Below, in pieces: positions 18,421 to 27,164 of a stretch of DNA of 64,000 nt. Both the position numbers and the translations under genes were made by a program. Every line of letters starts with the position of its first letter. Positions within the stretch are counted from its first letter, which is position 1. The DNA comes from UBA6168 sp964573725 (GTDB taxonomy: Bacteria; Bacteroidota; Bacteroidia; Chitinophagales; Saprospiraceae). Below the pieces are notes generated by a model that did not search any database, was not told where the DNA came from, and worked only from the letters and a program-made list of their open reading frames with translations. The stretch covers positions 1 through 64,000 of the forward strand of contig CAZNLJ010000004.1 in the NCBI GenBank assembly GCA_964573725.1, given 5' to 3'.

Positions 18421-19965
18421 TCAGTCGAACAGGTACTTCATGTCCACGCGTCGGCTGATCACCTCCGCCAGGCGGTCCGTCGGTATCCGTTCCTGCCGCA
18501 TGCTGTCGCGTTCCCGCACGGTGACGGTGTCGCTTTGCAGCGCCTCGAAATCCACCGTGATACAGAAGGGCGTACCAATCGCATCCTGCCGGCGGTAAAG
18601 CTTCCCGATACTCCCGGTATCGTCGTACTGGCACTGGAAATCGTGGCGGAGCCGGTGAAAGATATCCTTCGCCTTGGCGACCAGTTCGGGTTCGTTCCGC
18701 TTCAGGGGCATCACCGCGCATTTGACCGGCGCGAGGGCGGGATGCAGGCGCAACACATCGCGGGTGTTCCCCTCCTCGTCCCCGACGGTCTCCTCGGTGA
18801 GGGCATGGCCCATCATGGCCAGGAACATCCGGTCACAGCCGATGGAAGTCTCAATCACATAAGGCACGTAGCTTTCGTTGCTGTCCGGGTCGAAATACTG
18901 CAGTTTCCGGCCGGACAATTCCTCGTGGCTGCGCAGGTCGAAGTCGGTCCGGGAATGGATCCCTTCCAACTCCCGGAATCCGAAAGGGAACTCGAACTGG
19001 ATATCCACCGCCGCATCGGCGTAGTGGGCCAGGTTTTCATGGTCGTGGAAGCGGAGTTTCTCCGGTGGGGTACCCAAGGCCAGGTGCCATTTCATGCGGG
19101 CCTGCTTCCAGTAGTCGTACCATTCCTGTTGGGTACCCGGTTTGATGAAGAACTGCATCTCCATCTGCTCGAACTCCCGCATCCGGAAGATAAATTGGCG
19201 GGCGACGATCTCATTGCGGAACGCCTTACCGATCTGGGCGATACCGAAGGGAATTTTCTGTCGGGTCGTGTTCCGGACGTTGAGGAAGTTGACAAAGATG
19301 CCTTGCGCCGTCTCCGGACGCAGGTACAGTTTGCCTTCCTCCCCGGCGATGTTGCCGAGCTGGGTGGAGAACATGAGGTTGAACATCCGAACTTCCGTCC
19401 AGTTTCGCGAGCCGGTATCCGGGTCGGCGATCTCCAGGTCGTCGATGAGCTGCTTGAGGGCGGCCATGTCATTGGCCCGCAGGGCCTCGTTCATGCGATG
19501 GTTGGCATCCGTCGCCTTGGCCAGGTACTGCGAGACGCGGGGATTGGTCTGGCGGTAGAGGGCCTCGTCGAAGGTGTCCCCGAAGCGCTTCCGCGCTTTC
19601 TCAACCTCTTTCTCGGCTTTTTCCAGTATTTTTTCGACGGCTCCCTCGACCAGCTGGTCGGCGCGGTAGCGCTTCTTGCTGTCCTTGTTGTCCACCAGGG
19701 GGTCGTTGAAAGCATCCACATGACCGGAGGCTTTCCAGGTTTTCGGATGCATGAAAATGGCGGCATCCAGTCCGACGATATTGTCATGCATCCGGACCAT
19801 GGCACGCCACCAATACTCCTTGATATTTTGCTTGAGCAGGATACCGAACGGTCCGTAATCATAGACGGCGCTCAGGCCGTCGTAGATCTCGGAGGAAGGA
19901 TAGATGAAACCGTATTCCTTGCAGTGGGCCGTCAGTTTCTTGAAATGATCTGCTTGTTGAGACAT
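18421..19965 (-). CDS. glyS: Glycyl-tRNA synthetase (single-chain, class II)
   Basis: Charges tRNA-Gly with glycine in the cytosol. The 514 residues are of the alpha2 archaeal/eukaryal-like type found in many Bacteroidota. Visible blocks: CKEYGFIYPSSEIYDG at the N-terminus, motif 1 region WWRAMVRMHDNIVGLDA, RPETAQGIFVNF, motif 2 FRNEIVARQFIFRMREFEQME, and the anticodon-binding C-terminal domain from about 400 (APVKCAVMPL, YDDTGSIGKLYRRQDAIGTP). Transcribed alone from a promoter with TACCTTTG at 20097-20104. Confidence 0.97.
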   Translation of the reverse strand: MSQQADHFKKLTAHCKEYGFIYPSSEIYDGLSAVYDYGPFGILLKQNIKEYWWRAMVRMHDNIVGLDAAIFMHPKTWKASGHVDAFNDPLVDNKDSKKRYRADQLVEGAVEKILEKAEKEVEKARKRFGDTFDEALYRQTNPRVSQYLAKATDANHRMNEALRANDMAALKQLIDDLEIADPDTGSRNWTEVRMFNLMFSTQLGNIAGEEGKLYLRPETAQGIFVNFLNVRNTTRQKIPFGIAQIGKAFRNEIVARQFIFRMREFEQMEMQFFIKPGTQQEWYDYWKQARMKWHLALGTPPEKLRFHDHENLAHYADAAVDIQFEFPFGFRELEGIHSRTDFDLRSHEELSGRKLQYFDPDSNESYVPYVIETSIGCDRMFLAMMGHALTEETVGDEEGNTRDVLRLHPALAPVKCAVMPLKRNEPELVAKAKDIFHRLRHDFQCQYDDTGSIGKLYRRQDAIGTPFCITVDFEALQSDTVTVRERDSMRQERIPTDRLAEVISRRVDMKYLFD

Positions 19966-20096
19966 GTTTCGACAGTTGTTTGTGTTCGCGGTGGCCTGGC
20001 GGGGGCCACGGCACCGTATCGACGGGCCGGCGGCCGTTAGGATGGTTGCCGGCGGTAGCTTGTCATACGGTCGTCAGATGAAATAGTTTTTCGTTG

Positions 20097-20104
20097 CAAA
20101 GGTA
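20097..20104 (-). promoter_or_regulatory. -7 box of glyS
   Basis: Minus-strand TACCTTTG matches TAnnTTTG and implies a leader of roughly 125 nt. The rest of the 344-bp divergent gap 19966-20309 shows no gene and no clear plus-strand promoter. It was also inspected for a T-box-like leader, which was not seen. Confidence 0.5.
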
Positions 20105-20309
20105 AACACCATCGGCGGATTGCGTTTCCGGGCCGGCAAAGAATGGTTTCCTTTCTTGCTGCCGACCCTTCCGGCATGCCGGTTCCGGTCGGCGGTCGGC
20201 GGGACGGCGGTCCCGGTTTGTCGGCCGAGTCCGGCTTTGTTTTGAAAAAAAAGCTTTTCTTTGGGGTCCCTGCCCGTGCCGCCGCCACGGGCGGACCGGA
20301 ACCATTGCC

Positions 20310-21164
20310 ATGCACCGATACATCCGAAAATTGTACTACGGCATCCCGCCGGCAGGAAGGTTCCTGTTGCGGCGCCTGTACTACCTTCCCCACGACCTGT
20401 GGGCGGCCCTCCGGGCGGGGGGCGGCGGCCCTGTCCGGCCGCCGAAGGGGCTCATCTACACCGGCGGTGGTGATTTCACCGCCCATGGTACGCAGGCGCT
20501 CGCTTACTTCCGGGAACATGCCGGACTGCTGCCCCGGCACCGGGTCCTGGATGTCGGCAGCGGAATCGGCCGCATTGCCATTCCGCTGACGGAATACCTG
20601 GATGCGACGGGTTCCTACGAGGGGTTCGATGTGGTGCGGACCGGTGTGGACTGGTGTACCCGGCACATCACCACCCGCCACCCCAACTTCCGTTTCCGCT
20701 ACGTATCCCTCGACAACGACCTGTACCGCTCGGACGGCGGCAATGCGGCCACCTTTACCTTCCCTTATGCCGACAGGTCTTTCGACCTGGTGGTGGTCAA
20801 CTCCGTCTTTACCCACCTGGTCCCGGAGGAGGCCGTTCGCTACCTGTCCGAGACCTATCGGGTGCTGCAGGCGGGGGGCAAATGTTATGCGACCTTCTTC
20901 CTGTACGATGCAAATACCGAATGGTCCCGCGACTTTCCGTTCCCGTTCGACTTCGGTGATTACCGGCTGATGGATGCACAGGTACGCAGTGCGAACGTGG
21001 CATTCCGGCAGGAAGTGCTGCTGGCGCAGCTTGCCCGGATAGGCTTTGTGGTCCGGCGGTTGTCGCCGGGCGGTTGGAAAGGGAAAGGGGATGTCCCGGC
21101 CGAAGGCTTCCAGGATATCCTGCTGCTGGAAAAGCCGGAAGGGACGCCACCGGCCCGCAAGTAG
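20310..21164 (+). CDS. Class I SAM-dependent methyltransferase
   Basis: 284 residues with a Rossmann methyltransferase core: motif I VLDVGSGIGRIAIPL near 77-91, motif II region GSYEGFDVV, and the post-motif FDLVVVNSVFTHL. The basic N-terminus (KLYYGIPPAGRFLLRRLYYL) could bind membranes. It precedes a GT-C glycosyltransferase by 18 bp, so a lipid- or glycan-linked substrate is plausible (inference). The exact substrate is unknown. Confidence 0.82.
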   Translation: MHRYIRKLYYGIPPAGRFLLRRLYYLPHDLWAALRAGGGGPVRPPKGLIYTGGGDFTAHGTQALAYFREHAGLLPRHRVLDVGSGIGRIAIPLTEYLDATGSYEGFDVVRTGVDWCTRHITTRHPNFRFRYVSLDNDLYRSDGGNAATFTFPYADRSFDLVVVNSVFTHLVPEEAVRYLSETYRVLQAGGKCYATFFLYDANTEWSRDFPFPFDFGDYRLMDAQVRSANVAFRQEVLLAQLARIGFVVRRLSPGGWKGKGDVPAEGFQDILLLEKPEGTPPARK

Positions 21165-21182
21165 CCTTTTCAAGACCTACTT

Positions 21183-22727
21183 ATGAGAAAGTCCATCGCT
21201 GCCTGGCTACCGGCAGGGCTTTTCGCCCTGGCGTGTTACTTCCCCTTGTTCCACCACCTGGACCACATGTCCCTCCGGCTATGGGATGAGGCGAGGCGCG
21301 GGGTCAACGCCCTGGACATGGCGGAGAACGGCAACTGGCTGGTGACACATTACGAAGGGGCGCCCGAGATGTGGGGAACCAAGCCGCCCTTCCTGATTTG
21401 GTGCCAGGTGTTGTTCCTCAAGTTATTGGGCGATGGTGAGTTGGCGCTTCGGTTGCCTTCGGCGCTGGCGGCGCTGGCGACCCTGTTCCTGTTGGCAGGG
21501 TTCGGCGGACGGGTGCTGCGGCAAGCCCGGACCGGCTGGCTCGCCGGACTGGTCCTGTTGTGTACCAAAGGATATGTCGGCGCGCATGTGGCCCGGTCCG
21601 GCGATTTCGATGCCTTGTTGACCTTGTGGGAGACCTTCTACCTGCTTTCCTTTTTCCAATGGTGGCGCTGGTGGGGTACACCGGAAAGCCGGCGCTGGTT
21701 ATACCTCACCGCCGCCGGTATCGGCATGGCGGGACTGACCAAGGGAATCGCAGGGTTCCTGTTCCTGCCGGGGCTGCTCCTTTTCCTCCTGCTGCGGGGC
21801 TTCCCCGAAGGGCCGAAGGGCCTGGGGGCCCTAGGGGCCCTGCTCCGCAGGCCGACGACCTGGACGGCCGCCGGGCTGGCCCTGCTTCCGCCGGCCCTTT
21901 TCTATTTCGGCCGGGAAATGGCCAACCCCGGGTATCTCGCGGCGGTCATGGACAATGAGGTCGGCGGCCGGTTCCTCGTGGCCCAAGGGGGTCACGGCCA
22001 TCCTTGGTACCATTACGTCGAGTGGCTCTGGCGGGAGCAGTTCCAACCCTGGATCCTGTTCCTGCCCCTGGCCTGGTTCGTCGGCTGGCGGAAGAAGGGT
22101 ACCGTCCGGGACCTCACCCTCCTGCTGACGGTGGCGGCGGCTTCCTTCCTCGTGGTGATATCCGCCGCCAGTACGCGGATCATGTGGTATATGGCACCGG
22201 TATATCCGGTGCTTTCCCTGCTCGTCGCCATCGGCCTGTCGACCCTTTTCCCGGACGGACACCGAAAGCAGGACACCTGGCTGGCGGGTTCCCTCCTGGT
22301 GTTCGCCCTTTTCTTCCCGCCTTACCGATCCGCCGTGGAAAGAGCCTATCGGGAACAACATCCGGCCTGGGATTGGCATGAGTTGAAATACCGGGATTTC
22401 ATGCGGCAAGTCCGGGGCGTCCGGCATTATACCATCGTCCATGCCCATTACAATTCCCATGTCGTGTTTTATGCCAGGATGTTCAACCGGGCGGGGGCCG
22501 ATATCCGGTACCATCCCCTGCTCGACATAGACCGGAATGCTTCCGTCATGGGCGAGGGGCCGTTGGCCTTCCAACCGGGAGACACCTTGATGGTCTGCGA
22601 AAAACAAGTGTGGAAAGCGTTGGACACCACTTATCGCTACCGCACCTTGTACGGATGGGACAGCTGCCAACTGCTGGTGGTGACGGAAAGGGTCGCGGCG
22701 GCGCCGGCGAGCGGCGGGCCGCAGTAG
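21183..22727 (+). CDS. GT39/ArnT-like integral membrane glycosyltransferase
   Basis: 514 residues with an N-terminal membrane helix, a periplasmic loop bearing the acidic motif WDEARRG typical of GT-C enzymes, and about ten further hydrophobic helices up to residue 390, followed by a soluble C-terminal domain. The YEGAPEMWGTKPPFLIW block matches PMT/ArnT-family proteins that use polyprenyl-phosphate sugars to modify lipid A, lipids or proteins outside the membrane. It is second in an operon with the methyltransferase. The acceptor is unknown. Confidence 0.85.
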   Translation: MRKSIAAWLPAGLFALACYFPLFHHLDHMSLRLWDEARRGVNALDMAENGNWLVTHYEGAPEMWGTKPPFLIWCQVLFLKLLGDGELALRLPSALAALATLFLLAGFGGRVLRQARTGWLAGLVLLCTKGYVGAHVARSGDFDALLTLWETFYLLSFFQWWRWWGTPESRRWLYLTAAGIGMAGLTKGIAGFLFLPGLLLFLLLRGFPEGPKGLGALGALLRRPTTWTAAGLALLPPALFYFGREMANPGYLAAVMDNEVGGRFLVAQGGHGHPWYHYVEWLWREQFQPWILFLPLAWFVGWRKKGTVRDLTLLLTVAAASFLVVISAASTRIMWYMAPVYPVLSLLVAIGLSTLFPDGHRKQDTWLAGSLLVFALFFPPYRSAVERAYREQHPAWDWHELKYRDFMRQVRGVRHYTIVHAHYNSHVVFYARMFNRAGADIRYHPLLDIDRNASVMGEGPLAFQPGDTLMVCEKQVWKALDTTYRYRTLYGWDSCQLLVVTERVAAAPASGGPQ

Positions 22728-22772
22728 CCGCCGGCAGGAAGCGCTTGCCCCGACAAGGAACCCGGTCCCACC

Positions 22773-22800
22773 AAAGAAAAAGGGCAGCCGAAGCTGCCCT
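22773..22800 (-). terminator. Intrinsic terminator with UUCG loop for the persulfide dioxygenase gene
   Basis: On the minus strand AGGGCAGC-TTCG-GCTGCCCT forms an 8-bp stem with a stable UUCG tetraloop followed by TTTTCTTT. It lies 121 bp past the stop codon at 22921. The plus-strand GT39 gene ends 46 bp on the other side. Confidence 0.8.
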
Positions 22801-22920
22801 GATTAACCCCAAAAAACCAAATGAAAACAATTATTCTTCGACTTGCCGAATCGGATCGGCTACGATGGATAACGTGAATGTATTATTGAAACATCGCAGC
22901 GGAGGAATTCGTTCCGCAGG

Positions 22921-24363
22921 TCATGCGGAAACTTCCTTTGCCTTTTGCCGCTTGAGCGTATTCGGGCAGACGTAGTCCGTCAGTTCGAACTTGCCGGTGG
23001 CCTGGATGGCCTTGAACCCACCCTGCACATCGATGACATGCTCGAATCCACGGGCTTTCAGGATGGAGGCGGCGATCATGGAGCGGTATCCGCCCTGGCA
23101 ATGGACGAAATAGGTCTTTTCCTTGTCCAGGTCGCCCATGTAGTCGTTGAAGAAATCCAGCGGCATGCTGCTGGCATCCTTGACATGTTCGGCGGCGAAC
23201 TCGCCGGGCTTGCGCACGTCGATGATATGTTCCGGTGCGTAACCCTTCACCTGTTCGGCGAATGCCTCCGCCGTGATCGAATGGATGGTATCCACTTCCA
23301 TACCGGCCGTTTTCCAGGCTTCGATGCCACCTTCCAGATACCCGATTACGTTGTCGAACCCTACCCGCGACAAGCGGGTGATGGTTTCCTCCGCCTTGCC
23401 GGCCGGTACGACCAGCAGGATTTCCTGGTTGACATCGGCAATCATGGCGCCGACCCAGGGCGCAAACTGGCCGCCGAGGCCGATGTTGATGGAATTAGGG
23501 ATGAAAGCGGCCGCGAATTCCAGCTCCGGCCGCACGTCCAGCAGCAGGGCTCCCGTGGCGTTGGCCGCTTCCTCGAACGCACGCGGCGACAAAGCCTGGG
23601 CGCCACGTTGCATCACGGCATCGAAACTGGTGTATCCTTCCTTGTTCAGGCGGACGTTCTCGGGGAAGTACCTGGGCGGTGCCAACAATCCTTCCGTGAC
23701 CTCGGCAATGAAATCCTCCCGGCTCATGTCTGCACGGAGGGCGTAGTTCGTCGCTTTCTGGGCACCGATTGTGGAAACCGTTTCCTTAGACATGTTCTTA
23801 CCGCAGGCCGAGCCGGCGCCGTGTGCCGGGTAGACCGTCACGTCATCCGCCAGTGTCATCAGCTTGTGCCGGAGACTGTGGTAAAGATGCCCCGCGAGGT
23901 CGGCCATGGTGAGGTCCGACTTCTGGGCCAGGTCGGGCCGACCGACGTCACCGATGAACAGGGTGTCGCCGGTGAATACCGCCTTGTCCGTCCCGTTCTC
24001 ATCCCGCAGCAGGTAGCAGGTGCTTTCCATGGTATGTCCGGGGGTATGCAGGACCTTGATCGTCAACTTGCCGACCTGGAGCTCCTCCCCGTCTTGTGCG
24101 ATGTGCGACTCGAAGCCCGTCTTGGCATTCGGACCGTACACGATGGTGGCACCGGTCTTCTTCGCCAAATCGATATGGCCGGAAACAAAATCCGCATGAA
24201 AATGGGTTTCCAGGACGTACTTGATTTTCGCACCGTCCTGTTCCGCCCGGTCGATGTAGGGCTGGACTTCCCGCAAGGGGTCGATCACGACCGCCTCCCC
24301 GTTGCTTTCGATATAATACGCGCCTTGGGCCAGGCAACCGGTATAGATTTGTTCAATTTTCAT
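22921..24363 (-). CDS. Persulfide dioxygenase-rhodanese fusion (CstB-like)
   Basis: 480 residues: an N-terminal metallo-beta-lactamase domain of the persulfide dioxygenase type (HFHADFVSGH with His54, His56, Asp58; His110; Asp133; His181), then two rhodanese domains. The middle one lacks the active-site Cys (LLVVPAGKAEE near 317-326); the last keeps it (HCQGGYRS, Cys422). This MBL / pseudo-rhodanese / rhodanese order is that of CstB, which oxidises low-molecular-weight persulfides to sulfite and on to thiosulfate (family knowledge). The start at 24363 is preferred over the upstream frame. It follows the Crp/Fnr gene on the same strand by 93 bp. Confidence 0.88.
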   Translation of the reverse strand: MKIEQIYTGCLAQGAYYIESNGEAVVIDPLREVQPYIDRAEQDGAKIKYVLETHFHADFVSGHIDLAKKTGATIVYGPNAKTGFESHIAQDGEELQVGKLTIKVLHTPGHTMESTCYLLRDENGTDKAVFTGDTLFIGDVGRPDLAQKSDLTMADLAGHLYHSLRHKLMTLADDVTVYPAHGAGSACGKNMSKETVSTIGAQKATNYALRADMSREDFIAEVTEGLLAPPRYFPENVRLNKEGYTSFDAVMQRGAQALSPRAFEEAANATGALLLDVRPELEFAAAFIPNSINIGLGGQFAPWVGAMIADVNQEILLVVPAGKAEETITRLSRVGFDNVIGYLEGGIEAWKTAGMEVDTIHSITAEAFAEQVKGYAPEHIIDVRKPGEFAAEHVKDASSMPLDFFNDYMGDLDKEKTYFVHCQGGYRSMIAASILKARGFEHVIDVQGGFKAIQATGKFELTDYVCPNTLKRQKAKEVSA

Positions 24364-24413
24364 GTATTCACTTTTTAAGATGATAAATGTGGATTTGTTC
24401 TGCAAAAATGCAC

Positions 24414-24434
24414 CGGAACGAAGCATAAGTTCCG
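24414..24434. promoter_or_regulatory. Inverted repeat CGGAAC-N9-GTTCCG upstream of the CstB-like gene
   Basis: A perfect 6-bp inverted repeat lies between the Crp/Fnr gene and the CstB-like gene, 50 bp before the latter's start. Next to it is CATTTTTG (minus strand 24410-24403), one mismatch from TAnnTTTG. It could be an operator overlapping the promoter. Alternatively it is a weak terminator of the regulator gene, since on the minus strand it is followed by a T5 run. Confidence 0.35.
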
Positions 24435-24456
24435 TTACCTATATCACAGAACGAAA

Positions 24457-25092
24457 TTATTTGGTCAGCAGTTCGATCCGATTCCGATGGGTCTTTATTT
24501 TTCCCAGCCCCTCCAGTTTTTTCAACAACCGGGTGACGACCTCCCGGGAGGTGCTCAGTTCGTCCGCCAATTCCTGGTGCGTCGCATAGACATATCTTTT
24601 TTCCTGCAGGGCGGCTTTCTTTTTCAAAAGCCGCCAGATACGCTCGTCCATCCGGCGGAAAGCCAGGCTGTCGACCGCCTCCAACATATCGTCGAACCGC
24701 CGCTGGTAGGCCTGGAAGATGAATGTCTTCCAGGAAGGGAACAAAAGCAACCAGGCATCCAGCCTGTCCGCCGGCACCAACACCAGCTCCGTCTCCTCCT
24801 CCGCCACCGCCCGGACCGTACTGGGTCGGTTGGCGGTGCAGCAGGACAAGGACATGGCGCAGGTGTCCCCTTTTGTCAGAAAATACAGGAAAGTCTCCTT
24901 GCCGTCCGAATCCTGGCGGAGGATCTTCAGGCTGCCATGCAGCACCAGCGGAACATAACGCACATATGTGCCCGGCCGGACCAATTCCTCCCCCGGTTCC
25001 AGCTTTTTCAGGGTACCGTCCTTTTCGATCTCCTCCACCAGCTTCTGCTCGAAATCCGGGAAAGTTCCGGGACGGAATTTTTTCTTGTTCAT
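24457..25092 (-). CDS. Crp/Fnr-family transcriptional regulator
   Basis: 211 residues: an N-terminal cNMP-binding beta-roll (about 25-115) and a C-terminal winged helix with recognition helix region THQELADELSTSREVVTRL (171-189). Residues 78, 84 and 85 are Cys (GDTCAMSLSCCTANR), in the part of the roll facing the effector pocket. They could sense redox or sulfane sulfur (inference); the Fnr-type N-terminal Cys cluster is absent. Located inside the sulfur island, it is the natural candidate to bind the CRP-type palindrome at 29229-29242. An odd palindrome CAAACGGTTTG lies 4 bp upstream of its start. Confidence 0.88.
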   Translation of the reverse strand: MNKKKFRPGTFPDFEQKLVEEIEKDGTLKKLEPGEELVRPGTYVRYVPLVLHGSLKILRQDSDGKETFLYFLTKGDTCAMSLSCCTANRPSTVRAVAEEETELVLVPADRLDAWLLLFPSWKTFIFQAYQRRFDDMLEAVDSLAFRRMDERIWRLLKKKAALQEKRYVYATHQELADELSTSREVVTRLLKKLEGLGKIKTHRNRIELLTK

Positions 25093-25426
25093 ACGGCAAA
25101 CGGTTTGGCGCTTTTCTTATCGGGATTGGCCGGCACCGCATGGGCAGCCGGCCCTTCCTGGTCCGGGCCGGGTCGACCATCATCCGGATCCCGGGCCTGC
25201 CGGTATGTCTTTCGCATCCGCCTCGCCCATCCTTTCCGACCGCTACGGCCGACACCTCGCCGTGCCGGGGGGAAAGCCCCGGAGCCGTCATGTCGCCCTT
25301 GTCCTGCCCATTTCATCTTGTCCGCAGGAGAGGTACCCGGCCTTTGGGTGCCCTTATCGGGTATCGGAAAGGGTAGGCCTCCGAAAATCCGGCGCGGCGA
25401 CGGCAAAAACGGGGACAGGCATGTGC
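25093..25426. other. 334-bp intergenic gap, nothing recognised
   Basis: Separates the two transporter genes from the Crp/Fnr gene on the same strand. Apart from the CAAACGGTTTG palindrome at 25097-25107 no promoter box, hairpin or plausible small gene was found. Its 105-residue open frame has a composition unlike the neighbours. Confidence 0.5.
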
Positions 25427-25954
25427 TCAGAAGGGCAACTTATCCCGGAACCGACCGAACACCCAGGTACCCGCCACCGCACTCAACAATGTCACGGTGA
25501 TGGCGGTCGCTCCGCTGCCCACCTGGGCCAGCAACGGCCCGGGACAGGCACCGGTGATGGCCCATCCGATCCCGAAAATCAACCCGCCGTAAATCTGCCC
25601 TTTGTTGAAACTTTTCTTGTCGTAGATAATCGGTTCCCCCTGCAGGGTCTTGACCCGGAAATGTTTCAGGAGAAATACCGATATCATGGCCGTCACGACC
25701 GCCATACCGATGACTCCGTACATATGGAACGATTCCAGGTGGAACATCTCCTGTATCCGGAACCAGGACAATACCTCCGACTTGATCATGATGACACCGA
25801 ACAGCAGCCCCGACACCAGAAATTTGATATTCGCCGTCCATGGCGACCGGCTCTCGGCCGGCACCGATGCGGTGATAAACTTTACACCCCGGACCTCGTA
25901 ATCGGCTATCTCCATCCTCTTTTCCCGCCTGATTTTCTTATCTTCCTTCGCCAT
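25427..25954 (-). CDS. YeeE/YedE-type transporter half, DUF6691 family
   Basis: The start at 25954 gives 175 residues. A charged N-terminal segment (MAKEDKKIRREKR) precedes four predicted membrane helices. The hallmark GACPGPLL motif near the C-terminus is the Cys-containing pore motif of the YeeE/YedE family that moves thiosulfate or other sulfur species. It pairs with the next gene, as the two halves of the full-length transporter are split in many Bacteroidota and Proteobacteria. They are separated by 11 bp, so co-translated. Confidence 0.85.
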   Translation of the reverse strand: MAKEDKKIRREKRMEIADYEVRGVKFITASVPAESRSPWTANIKFLVSGLLFGVIMIKSEVLSWFRIQEMFHLESFHMYGVIGMAVVTAMISVFLLKHFRVKTLQGEPIIYDKKSFNKGQIYGGLIFGIGWAITGACPGPLLAQVGSGATAITVTLLSAVAGTWVFGRFRDKLPF

Positions 25955-25965
25955 TTCAAATACGT

Positions 25966-26535
25966 TTAAAGCTTTAACAAGAAAGGTACGATCCAATTGG
26001 CGGAGATGAAGCCGCCGATCATGAAACAGATGGTCGCCACCAGGGACGGCCACTGCAGATGGGCCAACCCGTTGATGGCGTGACCGCTGGTACAGCCGCC
26101 GGCATAACGGGTCCCGAATCCTATCAGGAAGCCACCTACTACGAAGAAAAAGAATCCCTGCCAGGTGAACAGATTCTCCCATCCGAACAATTGCCTCGGA
26201 ATCAACTCGGAATAATCGGTAATCCCGTATTCCGTCAGATAGGCCTTGATATCCGGGTCGACGACCACATCGTTGGGGTCATGCAGAAAAACGGCCGCCA
26301 GGGTAGCACCGACCAGAATGCCCCCGGCGAAAAACAGGTTCCAGCTCTCCTTCCGCCAATCATATCGGAAAAAGGAGATGTTACCGGGAAAACAGGCCGC
26401 ACAAACGTGCCGGAGATTCCCGGAAATACCGAACGACTTGTTCCCCATGACCAGGAGCAAAGGGACCGTCAAGCCCAACAAGGCCCCCGATATGCTCCAA
26501 TGCCAGGGACCTTCCAGGATTTCCATGATTGACAT
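25966..26535 (-). CDS. YeeE/YedE-type sulfur transporter half
   Basis: 189 residues with four or five membrane helices. It has an internal CAACFPGN segment (Cys45, Cys48) and the family motif GGCTSGHAINGLA near residue 145, whose Cys is the sulfur relay residue in thiosulfate transporters (family knowledge). It is upstream partner of the DUF6691 half. A TAACTTTA box (minus strand 26556-26549) just upstream is a weak -7 candidate. The 187-bp gap to the rhodanese gene holds a tandem repeat of GCGGGTCCGG at 26599-26619. Confidence 0.87.
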   Translation of the reverse strand: MSIMEILEGPWHWSISGALLGLTVPLLLVMGNKSFGISGNLRHVCAACFPGNISFFRYDWRKESWNLFFAGGILVGATLAAVFLHDPNDVVVDPDIKAYLTEYGITDYSELIPRQLFGWENLFTWQGFFFFVVGGFLIGFGTRYAGGCTSGHAINGLAHLQWPSLVATICFMIGGFISANWIVPFLLKL

Positions 26536-26722
26536 ACGCGTTTCATTTTAAAGTTAGGACCAGGTATACGATGAGATAGATGACCGCCGACATGACGAGC
26601 GGGTCCGGTGCGGGTCCGGCGGATGGTCGGCCGGCGGTTTCGGACAGCCCGGGTCTTCGGCGGGGTGGTCTCCCCTGCTTCTGCTACCCGCTACCTGTCG
26701 ACGGGCAGGATGGGAATCCGTG

Positions 26723-27136
26723 TCATTCGGCGGACCAGGCGAGGAATCCTCCCTTCAGGTTGTAGAGATGCCGGAACCCTTGCGCCGCCATCAGCCGGCA
26801 TGCCTTTCCGCTGCGGTTGCCGGAACGGCAATACACCAGGTAAGTCTTGTCCTTGTCCAGTCCGGCCACCATTCCGGCAAAATCCGGGTCGTTGTAATCC
26901 AGTTCCAGGGCCCCCTCGATCTTGCCGGCCGCAGTTTCCTCCGGTGTCCGGACATCGAGGAGCACCATGCCTTCTTCCGTCATTTTCTCCCGGAAAGCGG
27001 CTACGGAAAGGTCCTCGAAAGACGGGGCGACAGCCGGGGCGGCCGGCGTGGAGGTGGTGCCGACGCCCTGGTCCTGGGATTGGCAGGAGGCCAGTCCTGT
27101 CAGCGCGAAAGCCCATAGTAGCATGTTCTTTTTCAT
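26723..27136 (-). CDS. Rhodanese-domain lipoprotein
   Basis: 137 residues from the ATG at 27136: a lipoprotein signal with lipobox ending at Cys18 (LASC), a short Ala/Pro linker, then a single rhodanese domain with catalytic loop CRSGNRSG (Cys103). It would carry sulfane sulfur on the periplasmic face of a membrane. It lies 28 bp after the DUF3365 gene, so is in one operon with it and the porin gene. Confidence 0.9.
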   Translation of the reverse strand: MKKNMLLWAFALTGLASCQSQDQGVGTTSTPAAPAVAPSFEDLSVAAFREKMTEEGMVLLDVRTPEETAAGKIEGALELDYNDPDFAGMVAGLDKDKTYLVYCRSGNRSGKACRLMAAQGFRHLYNLKGGFLAWSAE

Positions 27137-27164
27137 GTCTTCCAGATTTTTTATGTGAAAAGTG

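Noticed and set aside
26599..26619. Tandem repeat of GCGGGTCCGG
   Set aside because: Two short copies in GC-rich sequence, likely chance; no array or neighbouring structure.
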